Positions 1 through 8,658 of a DNA stretch of 64,000 nt are shown in pieces. Made by a program: the position numbers and the translations under genes. The notes below the pieces were generated by a model. The model saw nothing but the letters and a program-made list of their open reading frames with translations. It ran no database searches and was not told the origin of the DNA. Source of the DNA: Methylomonas sp. LW13 (GTDB taxonomy: Bacteria; Pseudomonadota; Gammaproteobacteria; Methylococcales; Methylomonadaceae); contig NZ_CP033381.1 of the NCBI RefSeq assembly GCF_016865255.1, forward strand, positions 1,612,001-1,676,000. Direction: 5' to 3'. The stretch's first letter is position 1; each line of letters starts with the position of its first letter.

Positions 1-2
1 AA

Positions 3-1067
3 CAATTTTTGGCGGTGCTGCAAGGCGAGCAACCCGGTTTACGGATAGTTATTCGCAATATCTCTGCTGAGCCAACCGCCTTGGAGCGATTGCAGCAGAT
101 TACCGAATCCCGGCAAGCCGGGCCAATCAGGTTGCCGACATTTCTGGTGCATGGCGAATACATCGTCGGTTATTCCGAAGAAGCCGGTAGTAGCGGTTTG
201 ATTAGGAATGCCTTGCGTGCCGGTGCGCTGCCGAGTGAAGTGTCCGGCGCAGAAGCCGGTAGCTGTGAAGTGCAAGTCAGCGAGTCCTGCGATGTGCCGG
301 TTAGCCAGCCACCCGCACCCGCAACGGAGGTGTTTGCCGTGAATTGGTTTGGCAGGCGCATCGGTCTTGATGAGGTTGGTTTGCCGGCTTTTACACTAGC
401 CATGGGCTTGCTGGATGGCTTCAATCCCTGTTCGATGTGGGTGTTGATTTTGATGATTTCGATGCTGGCACCTATGAATAATCGGCCCCGGATGTTGGCG
501 GTGGCCGGCACGTTTGTTGTCGTCGAAGGGATGGCTTACTTCGTGTTTATGGCCGCCTGGTTGAATCTGTTTTTACTGATAGGCTTATCGCGAGCTTCGG
601 AATTGGCTATCGCCGGCATTGCCGTGTTGGCCGGCGCGATCAACCTGAAAGATTTTTGGGCGTTTGGCAGGGGTATCTCGCTGTCGATTCCGGTTGCCGC
701 CAAACCCGGTATCTACAACCGGATTCGGCGCATCCTGCAAGCCGAGAATTTGGCGGGCGCCATGTTGGGGGCCGTGGTACTGGCTTTGCTGGTCCAGATC
801 GTCGAATTGTTGTGTACCTCCGGATTCCCGGCCCTTTACACACGCATACTCACCTTGCGGGAATTAAGCGGCTGGGACTATTACGGTTATTTAATGTTGT
901 ACAATCTGGCCTATATGCTGGATGACGTCGTTGTGCTGGGTGTGGGAGTCGTGACCCTGAGTCAGCATCGTTTGCAGGAAAAAGAAGGTCGTTGGCTGAA
1001 ATTGCTTAGCGGCTTGGCGATGGTAAGTTTAGGGTTGTATTTAATATTGCGCGGTTTAGGCGAGTAG
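3..1067 (+). CDS. Glutaredoxin-like/CcdA-like membrane protein (5' end outside window)
   Basis: The reading frame is open to the left edge, so the start is missing. About the first 75 residues look like the second half of a glutaredoxin/thioredoxin fold, with the cis-proline segment RLPTFLVHGEYIVGY; any CxxC would lie upstream of the window. A polar linker leads to a membrane domain with about six hydrophobic segments beginning DGFNPCSMWVLILMIS, a signature of CcdA-like thiol-redox membrane proteins. Inference: it passes reducing equivalents across the inner membrane. The family assignment is by eye. Confidence 0.75.
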   Translation, partial: QFLAVLQGEQPGLRIVIRNISAEPTALERLQQITESRQAGPIRLPTFLVHGEYIVGYSEEAGSSGLIRNALRAGALPSEVSGAEAGSCEVQVSESCDVPVSQPPAPATEVFAVNWFGRRIGLDEVGLPAFTLAMGLLDGFNPCSMWVLILMISMLAPMNNRPRMLAVAGTFVVVEGMAYFVFMAAWLNLFLLIGLSRASELAIAGIAVLAGAINLKDFWAFGRGISLSIPVAAKPGIYNRIRRILQAENLAGAMLGAVVLALLVQIVELLCTSGFPALYTRILTLRELSGWDYYGYLMLYNLAYMLDDVVVLGVGVVTLSQHRLQEKEGRWLKLLSGLAMVSLGLYLILRGLGE

Positions 1068-1153
1068 ATGGCCGGTTGGCGTGGGGCGCTGATTAACAGC
1101 ACTTTTCTTTATCACTACACGTGCGATAGAACCGAAACGAGATAGGAGAATTC

Positions 1154-1423
1154 GTGATTGATAACAAGCGCAGGCACCCGCGCCTAAAGCACCGTGCCAA
1201 AATCAGGATGACGGTGCCGGCATCGGCTGAAGCGGTCGTGGTGGATATGCGGGACTTTTCCGAGACTGGATTGTTTTTACTGTGTGCCAACGAATTAATC
1301 CCGCCGATTGGCGCGCTAGTGGAAGTGCAAACCACCGAATTCGACGATGCGCCGATACAAACTGCGATTGTGGTGCGGGTAGAGCCGGACGTGGGGTTTG
1401 GTCTGGAGTTTGCGCCGCGTTGA
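1154..1423 (+). CDS. Small PilZ-domain protein
   Basis: This 89-residue protein is almost entirely one PilZ domain. The RxxxR-type element is RRHPRLKHR near the N-terminus, followed by DFSETG, matching the (D/N)xSxxG motif; together these bind cyclic di-GMP in the family. The start is GTG, supported by the AGGAG at 1144-1148. Its stop codon directly abuts the stop of the convergent gene, with no base between. No partner domain is present, so it probably works as a stand-alone c-di-GMP receptor or adaptor; the target cannot be read from the sequence. Confidence 0.85.
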   Translation: MIDNKRRHPRLKHRAKIRMTVPASAEAVVVDMRDFSETGLFLLCANELIPPIGALVEVQTTEFDDAPIQTAIVVRVEPDVGFGLEFAPR

Positions 1424-1945
1424 TCAGGCGGTCAGGTCGAGGAGCTCGCCGTTACGGCTGGGTTGCTTTTGCGAATTCAACAATTCTCCGCGAGCTTTAT
1501 TAGCCATCGCCGCTGCCTTGGCGGCGATGCTTTGATCCGGGCCTGAGGGACTGGCCGGCGCTAATGCCGCGCGGCGGATAGTCTCGGCTTTGCGCAGAGT
1601 CGCTTCCGGGTCGCCGGCAACCTCTGAGACATCAATATTCACTTCACCGCCGGTGGCGTAACGTTGGCCATCCGGCCCCGTCACAAAAGTAAAACGCGCA
1701 CCACTGACAGCGATACCGCCGGCGGCACTTAAATGAGCTTGCTCGTGCGCCCGAACTTCCTGGTCGCGGGCTTTAAGCTCGGCAATTTGGCTTAGCTGTT
1801 CCGGACTGTATTGGCCGGATTGGGCGTTTGCGCTTTTCGCAGTTTGGGCGATAGGTTCGACAGGCGCCTGTTCGCCGCTCGCGGCTAGATTGCGACCGGT
1901 CAGCCGATATAGCGAAGTTTGATGGGAAGAGGCGGTGACCAGCAT
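1424..1945 (-). CDS. SprA-family putative metalloprotease-like protein
   Basis: This 173-residue protein has a low-complexity N-terminal half (Ala/Gln/Ser) and then a conserved block containing RAHEQAHLSAAGG, an HExxH-type zinc motif, followed by FTFVTGPDGQRYATGGEVNID. This combination is typical of the SprA-related (CJM1_0395-like) family of putative metalloproteases. No signal peptide is evident. Its substrate is unknown. It converges on the PilZ gene with directly abutting stop codons. Confidence 0.75.
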   Translation of the reverse strand: MLVTASSHQTSLYRLTGRNLAASGEQAPVEPIAQTAKSANAQSGQYSPEQLSQIAELKARDQEVRAHEQAHLSAAGGIAVSGARFTFVTGPDGQRYATGGEVNIDVSEVAGDPEATLRKAETIRRAALAPASPSGPDQSIAAKAAAMANKARGELLNSQKQPSRNGELLDLTA

Positions 1946-2158
1946 GTTGGGCCTCGAACGGATTGTGTTAACTGGCTCTAAGAATACACCTTGACTTCAT
2001 GCTGGTTCAAGTCATCAAAGCATATTTAGCCTGAGTTTTCACGGTAGGGGCGATTATCGCAGTCTGGCTGATTAAATCCCTTTTACTCGCGATTCCAGCA
2101 ACTACCAATCCCGTTTGTTAATCGCACTCGGCTCCGGCTTGCGCTGGGAAAGACGCTT

Positions 2159-3259
2159 CTAAATTGTCGGAAGTTCCGGTTCAATGTGCAAACTGTCCAA
2201 TTTCTGCAAAGCCCATTGTGCATGCTCGCGCACCATCTCCGATTCATCACTCAATCTGCCGGCCAATGCCGTCTTAGCCGCATCAGTGGCTTTGCCATTA
2301 CCCAGCGCCACAGCGATATTGCGCAGCCAACGCTGATGACCGATGCGGCGAATCGCCGAGCCTTCGGTTTTTTGCAGAAACTCCGTTTCGGTCCAATTGA
2401 ACAATTCAAGCAAAGTCGCCTGGTCCAAGCGATGGCGGGGTTTAAAATCGCTTTCCGCGCTAAGTTTGGCGAAACGGTTCCACGGGCACACCAATTGGCA
2501 ATCATCGCAACCGTAAATCCGATTGCCCAGCAAGGGGCGCAATGCCACTGGAATGCTGCCGTGCAATTCGATAGTTAAATACGAGACGCAACGGCGGGCA
2601 TCAACCTGATAGGGGCCGACGATGGCTTGGGTCGGGCAAATATCCAAACAAGCCCGGCATTGTCCGCAGTGGTTGCTGACGGGCTGATCGCTGGGTAAGG
2701 CCAAGTCGGTATAAATTTCCCCGAGAAAAAACCAGGAACCGGACCGGCGATTGATCAGGTTGCTGTGCTTGCCTATCCAGCCCAAGCCGGCTTTCTCGGC
2801 GATGGCTTTTTCCAAAACCGGCGCGCTGTCGACAAACGCCCGATAACCGAACGGGCCAATCTCCTCGGCGATTTTGTCCGCGAGCTTTTGCAAACGATTG
2901 CGTAACAGTTTGTGGTAATCACGTCCTAAGGCATACCGCGATACGAAGGCGGCGGCCGGGTCGTCTAATAATTGCTTGCTGATTGCCGATGGTTCCGGCA
3001 AATAATCCATCCGTGCCGAGATAATGCTGCGTGTGCCCTCCTGCAATAACGCCGGTCGGCTGCGTTTTAAACCGTGTGCGGCCATGTATTGCATCTCGCC
3101 GTTAAAGCCCTTGTCCAACCAGTCGTGCAGATGCCGTTCGGCGGCAGTTAAATCCGTGTCGCTGATACCTATCTGCTGAAAGCCCAATTCTTCGCCCCAA
3201 TGCTTGATGCGTTGGACAAGTGCGTTAAGATCTTCGGCTTGGGTTAAAGGCGTGTGCAA
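2159..3259 (-). CDS. queG: Epoxyqueuosine reductase QueG
   Basis: QueG reduces epoxyqueuosine to queuosine in tRNA using cobalamin and two 4Fe-4S clusters. The 366-residue protein shows both ferredoxin-like cluster motifs, CGQCRACLDICP near residue 200 and CDDCQLVCP near residue 253, and a C-terminal HEAT-like segment. The N-terminus has no ATG; TTG at 3257-3259 with an AAGG about 9 bases before it is the likely start. The product is cytoplasmic. Length and motifs match the family. E. coli yjeE, often near queG, is not here. Confidence 0.93.
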   Translation of the reverse strand: MHTPLTQAEDLNALVQRIKHWGEELGFQQIGISDTDLTAAERHLHDWLDKGFNGEMQYMAAHGLKRSRPALLQEGTRSIISARMDYLPEPSAISKQLLDDPAAAFVSRYALGRDYHKLLRNRLQKLADKIAEEIGPFGYRAFVDSAPVLEKAIAEKAGLGWIGKHSNLINRRSGSWFFLGEIYTDLALPSDQPVSNHCGQCRACLDICPTQAIVGPYQVDARRCVSYLTIELHGSIPVALRPLLGNRIYGCDDCQLVCPWNRFAKLSAESDFKPRHRLDQATLLELFNWTETEFLQKTEGSAIRRIGHQRWLRNIAVALGNGKATDAAKTALAGRLSDESEMVREHAQWALQKLDSLHIEPELPTI

Positions 3260-3497
3260 TTTACGGAACCTTGGGAAATAGTAGGGGAGATCGTCGTGGC
3301 CTAGTAAGGAATGGCTCGCGAATAGCTGGATAAGCTAACCGTATCAAACATGAAGATCAACCGTTAAGCTGTTCAAGTCACTGGTAAGAAATCCCTGCCA
3401 GTCACGAAGGATTACGTAGAAAAGCTAAGCGGGGCGTTTTATGATCGACGGCAAAAAAGCGCGACATCCTTATCAAGCAAAACTTGGACGACCGATT

Positions 3498-4193
3498 ATG
3501 ACAATTCCGCTGTATCCGGCGCATACCAGTGCCACATGGACAATAGTGAAGCATAAACTATTGCTGTGCCTGGCTATGTGGTTGCCGCATCACCCAGTGC
3601 TTGCTGATAACAAACTGCCTATCGGCGAGTTTAGGCAGAATCGTCTAGACGGTTGGGAACATAAAAGCTTCAAAGGCGAAACCCAATACCGATTGCAAGC
3701 AATCGACGGCGTGACAGCACTGGTAGCCGATAGCCGAGCAACCGGTTCCGGTCTGTTTAAGGAACAACGCATCGATCTAACCCAAACGCCATTCCTGAAC
3801 TGGTCGTGGCGCATCGGCAATCGTTTATCCGGCTTGAACGAACAAAGCAAGGCTGGCGATGATTACGCGGCGAGGGTTTATGTGGTGGTCAAAGGCGGGC
3901 TGGCGTTTTGGCAAACCAAGGCTGTTAATTATGTCTGGGCCGGGAACAGCAAACGGGATAGCGTCTGGCCGAATGCTTTTGCCGGCGATCATGCGATGAT
4001 GATGGCTTTACGCGATCAGGAAGCACCGTTGAATGTCTGGGAACACGAAAAACGCAATATTAGGGCCGACTTCAAGCAACTATTCGGTGAAGACATCATC
4101 GCTATCGATGCCGTCGCCATCATGACCGATACCGACAACAGCGGCGGCCAAGTTTTTGCTGTGTATGGCGATATCTGGTTTTCCAAGGATTAA
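3498..4193 (+). CDS. DUF3047 secreted protein
   Basis: First gene of the arsS operon. Starting at ATG 3498 the protein has 231 residues and a signal-peptide-like N-terminus (KLLLCLAMWLPHHPVLA, cleavage after the final A); an in-frame ATG at 3441 would add 19 residues before it. The mature part has the DUF3047 pattern: FLNWSWRI, then DDYAARVYVV, then VNYVWAG, and a terminal DTDNSGG block. The family has no proven activity. Its stop lies 2 bases before the arsS start, so the two are very likely co-transcribed. Its role in arsenic chemistry is only suggested by that neighbourhood. Confidence 0.8.
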   Translation: MTIPLYPAHTSATWTIVKHKLLLCLAMWLPHHPVLADNKLPIGEFRQNRLDGWEHKSFKGETQYRLQAIDGVTALVADSRATGSGLFKEQRIDLTQTPFLNWSWRIGNRLSGLNEQSKAGDDYAARVYVVVKGGLAFWQTKAVNYVWAGNSKRDSVWPNAFAGDHAMMMALRDQEAPLNVWEHEKRNIRADFKQLFGEDIIAIDAVAIMTDTDNSGGQVFAVYGDIWFSKD

Positions 4194-4195
4194 GC

Positions 4196-5158
4196 ATGCA
4201 CGACACCAAACCTCTGCTGGCCAACAGCGACTTTCCGGCCATTTTTCGCAAGCCGTTGGAGATTTTGCAAATCAATCTGGGCTATCGGTGCAACTTGAGT
4301 TGTGTGCATTGCCATGTCAACGCCGGCCCCAAACGCACTGAAATGATGAGTCGGGAGACTATCGATGAAATATTGGCGCTGGCCGACACCGCCAACATTC
4401 ACACGCTGGATCTGACCGGGGGCGCGCCGGAAATGCATCCGGATTTTCGCTATTTGGTGCGAGCCGCGCGGAATCGTGGCATCGAGGTGATCGACCGTTG
4501 CAATCTGACCATTTTGGAAGAACCTGAATACGCCGATCTCGCGGAATTTCTGGCCGCGCAGCAGGTGAACATCGTCGCTTCCCTGCCGTGTTATCTGGAA
4601 GAAAATGTCGACAAACAACGCGGCAAGGGCGTGTTCAAGGATAGCCTGGCGGCCTTGCAGCGTTTGAATCGGTTGGGTTATGGCCGGCCGGACAGCGGAC
4701 TGGAATTGAATCTGGTGTTCAACCCGCAAGACGCGGTGTTGCCGCCCGATCAACATAATCTGGAACGGGCTTATAAGCAGCACTTGCAGCAACATTACGG
4801 CATCGTCTTCAACCGCCTGTTTGCTATCGCCAATATGCCGATTCAGCGTTTCGGCAGCACCTTGGTCAGTCACGGCTGTTTCGAATCCTATCTGGCATTA
4901 CTGAAAGACAGTTTTCGCGCCGACAACCTTGAAAACCTGATGTGCCTGAATACCCTCAGTATCGACTGGCAAGGCTATGTCTACGATTGCGATTTCAATC
5001 AGATGCTTAATTTGCCCTTGGGCGCTGCAGCCAACCCCCAAACCCATATCAGCGAGTTGCGACTGGACCAACTGCAAGGCGCCCCCATCGCCACCGCCGC
5101 CCATTGTTACGGTTGCACAGCCGGCCAAGGCAGCAGTTGCGGCGGGGCTTTAGGGTAA
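4196..5158 (+). CDS. arsS: Arsenosugar biosynthesis radical SAM protein ArsS
   Basis: The 320-residue protein carries the radical-SAM motif CNLSCVHC (C32, C36, C39) followed by the LTGGAPEMHP strand, and the C-terminal Cys-rich tail CYGCTAGQGSSCGG typical of ArsS-type enzymes with auxiliary cluster ligands. ArsS is known in cyanobacteria to act after ArsM on dimethylarsenite to build the arsenosugar precursor. It lies 2 bases after the DUF3047 gene and 10 bases before the next gene, inside a four-gene operon. Whether its product here is an arsenosugar is inferred from homology and neighbours. Confidence 0.88.
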   Translation: MHDTKPLLANSDFPAIFRKPLEILQINLGYRCNLSCVHCHVNAGPKRTEMMSRETIDEILALADTANIHTLDLTGGAPEMHPDFRYLVRAARNRGIEVIDRCNLTILEEPEYADLAEFLAAQQVNIVASLPCYLEENVDKQRGKGVFKDSLAALQRLNRLGYGRPDSGLELNLVFNPQDAVLPPDQHNLERAYKQHLQQHYGIVFNRLFAIANMPIQRFGSTLVSHGCFESYLALLKDSFRADNLENLMCLNTLSIDWQGYVYDCDFNQMLNLPLGAAANPQTHISELRLDQLQGAPIATAAHCYGCTAGQGSSCGGALG

Positions 5159-5168
5159 ATCAAAGGGC

Positions 5169-7331
5169 ATGCCCCCTCGCATGAAACCGTCAAGAATCAT
5201 CTTACTACTGATAATGGCGGGATTGATCGGGCTGTTTTTCAGCTTTGATCTCGAGCAGTACCTGAGTCTGGAAAACCTAAAATTACAGCAAGCAGAGATA
5301 GCTGACTATCGCCAAAGCAATCCGCTAATGGCGCTTGCTCTGTATGCCGCGTTGTATATCGCGGTCACTGCATTGTCGCTGCCAGGGGCGACGATATTGA
5401 CGCTGGCCGGCGGTGCGGTGTTCGGTTTGCTCTGGGGGACGCTGATCGTCTCGTTTGCTTCCAGCATTGGTGCAACGCTGGCGTTTTTGGCTGCACGGTT
5501 TTTGTTCCGAGACTGGGTCAAATCCCGCCTCGGCAGTCGTTTGCAAACCATCGACGACGGCGTGAGACGCGACGGTGCTGTTTATTTGTTTACCTTGCGC
5601 CTGGTGCCGTTGTTCCCGTTCTTCATGATCAATCTGGCGATGGGTTTGACGCCCATCAAGACCAGGACTTTTTACTGGGTTAGCCAGTTAGGCATGCTGG
5701 CCGGCACACTGGTTTATGTTAATGCCGGCACCCAGTTGGCGAAAATCGACTCCCTATCCGCTATTCTCTCACCTGCTTTGTTGGTTTCGTTTGCCTTGCT
5801 CGGTGTATTTCCACTAGCGGCGAAGAAAATGCTCGAAGTCATTCAACAGCATAAAGTCTACGCGCGCTGGACCAAACCAGCCCGTTTCGACAACAACCTG
5901 ATCGTCATCGGCGCGGGTGCCGGCGGCTTGGTGTCGGCTTATATCGCCGCAGCCGTCAAAGCTAAAGTCACGCTGATCGAAAAGCATAAAATGGGCGGCG
6001 ACTGCCTGAACACCGGTTGCGTGCCGTCGAAGGCGTTGATCCGTTCGGCCAAGCTGTTGTCGCACATCAAACGCGCGCCCGAGTTCGGCATTGCCAAAGC
6101 CGAAGCCGAGTTTGATTTTGCGGAGGTGATGCAGCGAGTACAACAGGTGATCAAAACCGTAGCGCCGCACGATTCCATAGCGCGTTATGGCGAGTTGGGC
6201 GTGGATGTGATGCAAGGTAGCGCCAAAATCGTTTCGCCCTGGGCGGTGGAAGTCACCACAGCCGACGGCGTTAAAACCCTCACCAGCCGCGCCATTGTTA
6301 TCGCCGCCGGTGCTAGCCCCCTAGTGCCGCCGATACCAGGACTGGAAAACATCGATTATCTGACCTCGGATAACGTCTGGGACTTGCGTGAATTACCCAA
6401 ACGCCTGTTGGTGTTGGGCGGCGGTCCAATAGGCTGCGAACTGACGCAAACCTTCGCTCGCTTGGGTAGTCAGGTTACGCAGGTGGAAATGGCCCCGCGC
6501 ATCATGGTACGGGAAGATCCAGTGGTATCGGACATAGTCCAGGCTCGTTTCCAGGCGGAGGGCGTGGAGGTCAAAGTTCAGCATACAGCCAAGGAATTTA
6601 TCGTCGAAAACGGCGAACACATTCTGCTGGCCGAACATGTCGGCCAGATGGTCAGGATTGCCTTTGATAAGGTGCTGGTGGCGCTTGGCCGCTCGGCCAA
6701 TGTGCAGGGTTACGGCGTGGAAGAAATGGGCATCGCCCTGTCGCCGCGCCGTACCTTGGACGCCAATCCATTTCAGCAAACCAATTATCCCAACATCTAT
6801 GCGGTCGGCGACGTGGCCGGACCGTATCAGTTTACCCACACCGCGGCGCATCAAGCCTGGTATGCGACGGTGAATGCGCTGTTTGGCCCCTTCAAAAAGT
6901 TTCGCACCGATTACGCCGTCATCCCTTGGTCGACCTTTACCGATCCGGAAGTGGCCCGCGTGGGTTTGAACGAGCAGGAGTCGCAAGCACAGAACATCGC
7001 GTATGAAGTCTCTACCTATGGCATTGATGACCTGGATAGAGCAATAGCCGACGGCGAGGCACACGGCTTCGTCAAAGTACTGACCGTGCCCGGTAAGGAC
7101 AAAATCCTCGGCGTCACCCTCGTTGGCGAACATGCCGGCGACTTACTGGCTGAATTTGTGTTGGCGATGAAATACGGTATCGGCTTGAATAAAATTCTGG
7201 GCACTATTCATATCTATCCCACCCTGGCGGAAGCCAATAAGCATGTGGCGGGCGTCTGGAAGCGCAATCATGCCCCGCAAGGTCTGCTGAAATGGCTGGG
7301 CCGTTATCACGCTTGGCGGCGCAAGGTTTAA
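5169..7331 (+). CDS. TVP38/TMEM64 membrane domain fused to flavin disulfide reductase
   Basis: A 720-residue two-part protein. Residues 8-25 are a membrane anchor and about 50-215 form a TVP38/TMEM64 (DedA-like) membrane domain. From residue 243 a class I pyridine-nucleotide disulfide oxidoreductase begins: FAD motif VIGAGAGGLVSA, redox pair CLNTGC (C279, C284), a second Rossmann motif VLGGGPIGCE, and an FAD-binding AVGDVAG strand. It resembles mercuric reductase or dihydrolipoamide dehydrogenase, but lacks the N-terminal heavy-metal domain and the C-terminal Cys pair of MerA, so mercury reduction is unlikely. The second ATG at 5181 is also possible. Context suggests membrane redox chemistry tied to organoarsenicals. 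Confidence 0.85.
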   Translation: MPPRMKPSRIILLLIMAGLIGLFFSFDLEQYLSLENLKLQQAEIADYRQSNPLMALALYAALYIAVTALSLPGATILTLAGGAVFGLLWGTLIVSFASSIGATLAFLAARFLFRDWVKSRLGSRLQTIDDGVRRDGAVYLFTLRLVPLFPFFMINLAMGLTPIKTRTFYWVSQLGMLAGTLVYVNAGTQLAKIDSLSAILSPALLVSFALLGVFPLAAKKMLEVIQQHKVYARWTKPARFDNNLIVIGAGAGGLVSAYIAAAVKAKVTLIEKHKMGGDCLNTGCVPSKALIRSAKLLSHIKRAPEFGIAKAEAEFDFAEVMQRVQQVIKTVAPHDSIARYGELGVDVMQGSAKIVSPWAVEVTTADGVKTLTSRAIVIAAGASPLVPPIPGLENIDYLTSDNVWDLRELPKRLLVLGGGPIGCELTQTFARLGSQVTQVEMAPRIMVREDPVVSDIVQARFQAEGVEVKVQHTAKEFIVENGEHILLAEHVGQMVRIAFDKVLVALGRSANVQGYGVEEMGIALSPRRTLDANPFQQTNYPNIYAVGDVAGPYQFTHTAAHQAWYATVNALFGPFKKFRTDYAVIPWSTFTDPEVARVGLNEQESQAQNIAYEVSTYGIDDLDRAIADGEAHGFVKVLTVPGKDKILGVTLVGEHAGDLLAEFVLAMKYGIGLNKILGTIHIYPTLAEANKHVAGVWKRNHAPQGLLKWLGRYHAWRRKV

Positions 7332-7334
7332 GCC

Positions 7335-7952
7335 ATGCCAGCGATCTATCCCGACAGTGTGCTTATGATTTTTTGCAAAGCGCCGATTCCCGGCCAAGTC
7401 AAAACCCGGCTGCAACCAGCCTTAAATGCCGAACAGGCGGCCGCAGCGCACCGGCAATTAACTTACATGACCCTGGAACGCGCCTTCCAGCAGCCCTTGT
7501 GTGCGGTTGAATTGCATTGCGCGCCAGACGCCGGCCATAGCTTTTTTCAGGATTGTGCGCGGCGTTATCCGTTGACGCTTAAAGGGCAATACGGCGCCGA
7601 CTTGGGTGAACGCATGCACCACGCCTTGACTGATGCCTTAGGCCGTTACCGCCATGCCTTGCTGATGGGGTGCGATTGCCCCAGTCTGTCGAGTGACGAT
7701 CTGCTTCGCGCATTAGCGGTGTTACGCGAAGGCCACGATGCGGTTATCGCACCAGCCGACGATGGCGGGTATGTGCTGATCGGCTTAAACAAAACGCAAT
7801 CCGGACTGTTCAGCGACATGAGTTGGGGCCATGATCAGGTCATGGCCACCACGCGCAGTCGGGCAAATGAAATGGGTTTGAACCTTTACGAACTGGACAG
7901 CCAATGGGATGTGGACACTTACTCCGACTGGCTGCGTTATTCGGCTATGTAA
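7335..7952 (+). CDS. DUF2064 (TIGR04282-type) glycosyltransferase
   Basis: The 205-residue protein starts IYPDSVLMIFCKAPIPGQVKTRL, the nucleotide-sugar-binding N-terminus of the DUF2064/TIGR04282 family, and has the GCDCPSLS and APADDGGYVLIGL blocks of that fold. The family is repeatedly found beside arsS and is annotated as an arsenosugar-associated glycosyltransferase; activity is inferred, not shown. ATG lies 3 bases after the stop of the TVP38-reductase gene, making this the last gene of the four-gene unit. Confidence 0.85.
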   Translation: MPAIYPDSVLMIFCKAPIPGQVKTRLQPALNAEQAAAAHRQLTYMTLERAFQQPLCAVELHCAPDAGHSFFQDCARRYPLTLKGQYGADLGERMHHALTDALGRYRHALLMGCDCPSLSSDDLLRALAVLREGHDAVIAPADDGGYVLIGLNKTQSGLFSDMSWGHDQVMATTRSRANEMGLNLYELDSQWDVDTYSDWLRYSAM

Positions 7953-8266
7953 ACATTATGGGCAGAACCTAGCTTGATTCGCGTTATTGCCGGGAGGGGG
8001 GGCAGGCATAGGCTGGAAAGCGAGAGCCCATGATTGAAGAGAACAGTTCACTGGCGATCGGCTCGTCGTCAATGTTGTGTAGCAAACCCGACAATTGAAT
8101 AGCTGTCGAGCTGTTTCTGGCTGATTCTTAAGGATTTTTTATTGGCATAACGCTTGCTTTTGGATTTATAGCCTCTGCCGGTCACGTTTTGGCTCTTCTG
8201 TAGTCGGGAGATTGAAATTTGATCGGCGATGAACTTCCATTCAACTGTTAACTTCCGGGACAGAAT
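7953..8266 (+). other. Intergenic region with sigma-54 promoter
   Basis: No gene is supported in these 314 bases. They hold a strong sigma-54 promoter match at 8142-8158 and a short dyad at 8089-8108, both oriented to serve the DUF1508 gene downstream. A minus-strand frame across part of it has no ribosome-binding site and runs into the promoter. Confidence 0.6.
8142..8158 (+). promoter_or_regulatory. Sigma-54 (RpoN) -24/-12 promoter
   Basis: TTGGCATAACGCTTGCT matches the YTGGCACGRNNNTTGCW consensus at every fixed position except the two after GGCA. The invariant GG (8144-8145) and GC (8156-8157) are separated by exactly 10 bases. Transcription would start near 8169 and leave a leader of about 100 bases before the DUF1508 ATG. 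Upstream, CGACA at 8089 and TGTCG at 8104 form a small dyad that could bind an enhancer protein. Confidence 0.65.
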
Positions 8267-8602
8267 ATGCCAGCCACTTTTCAACTTAAAACCAATGACG
8301 ACAATCAATATTCCTTTTCGTTTGTGAACAGTAAGGGCGAGCTGATTCTGATCAGCGGCGATTACGACAACAAAGAAGAAGCTCTGCAGGGCATTAAAGA
8401 AGTGCGAACCGGCTCCTTAATGAGCAACCAGATTGCCGCCAGCAAGGTTCCTGAAGGCGATACTTTTTTTGTGATTAAAGATGCGGCCGGCGCCATCATT
8501 GTAAAAAGCGTTTTATTCAACTCGAACATGGTATTCGACAATGCGCTACACACGGTTAAAGACAATGCCTGCGTTGCCGAAATCGTCGATCTGACACTGT
8601 AA
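8267..8602 (+). CDS. DUF1508 (YegP-like) protein
   Basis: This 111-residue protein consists of two tandem DUF1508 units, about residues 5-53 and 62-108, each a compact beta-beta-beta-alpha repeat (FSFVNSKGELILISGDYDNKEEALQGI and the FFVIKDAAGAIIVKSVLF half). That is the arrangement of E. coli YegP. Function is unknown. It is the first gene behind the sigma-54 promoter, so it is probably induced by a specific enhancer-dependent signal, and it is followed at 56 bases by an unrecognised gene. Confidence 0.85.
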   Translation: MPATFQLKTNDDNQYSFSFVNSKGELILISGDYDNKEEALQGIKEVRTGSLMSNQIAASKVPEGDTFFVIKDAAGAIIVKSVLFNSNMVFDNALHTVKDNACVAEIVDLTL

Positions 8603-8658
8603 ACTTGGGCTGAAAGCGCTGCTTTAATTTTTACATAGCGAAAATAGGTAAAGACAAT

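Noticed and set aside
6393-7133. A long minus-strand frame across the TVP38-reductase gene
   Set aside because: It lies opposite a clearly coding flavin reductase with intact motifs, so it is a shadow.
5169-7331. A mercuric reductase (merA) annotation for the flavin reductase
   Set aside because: The N-terminal heavy-metal domain, the C-terminal Cys pair and any mer genes are absent.
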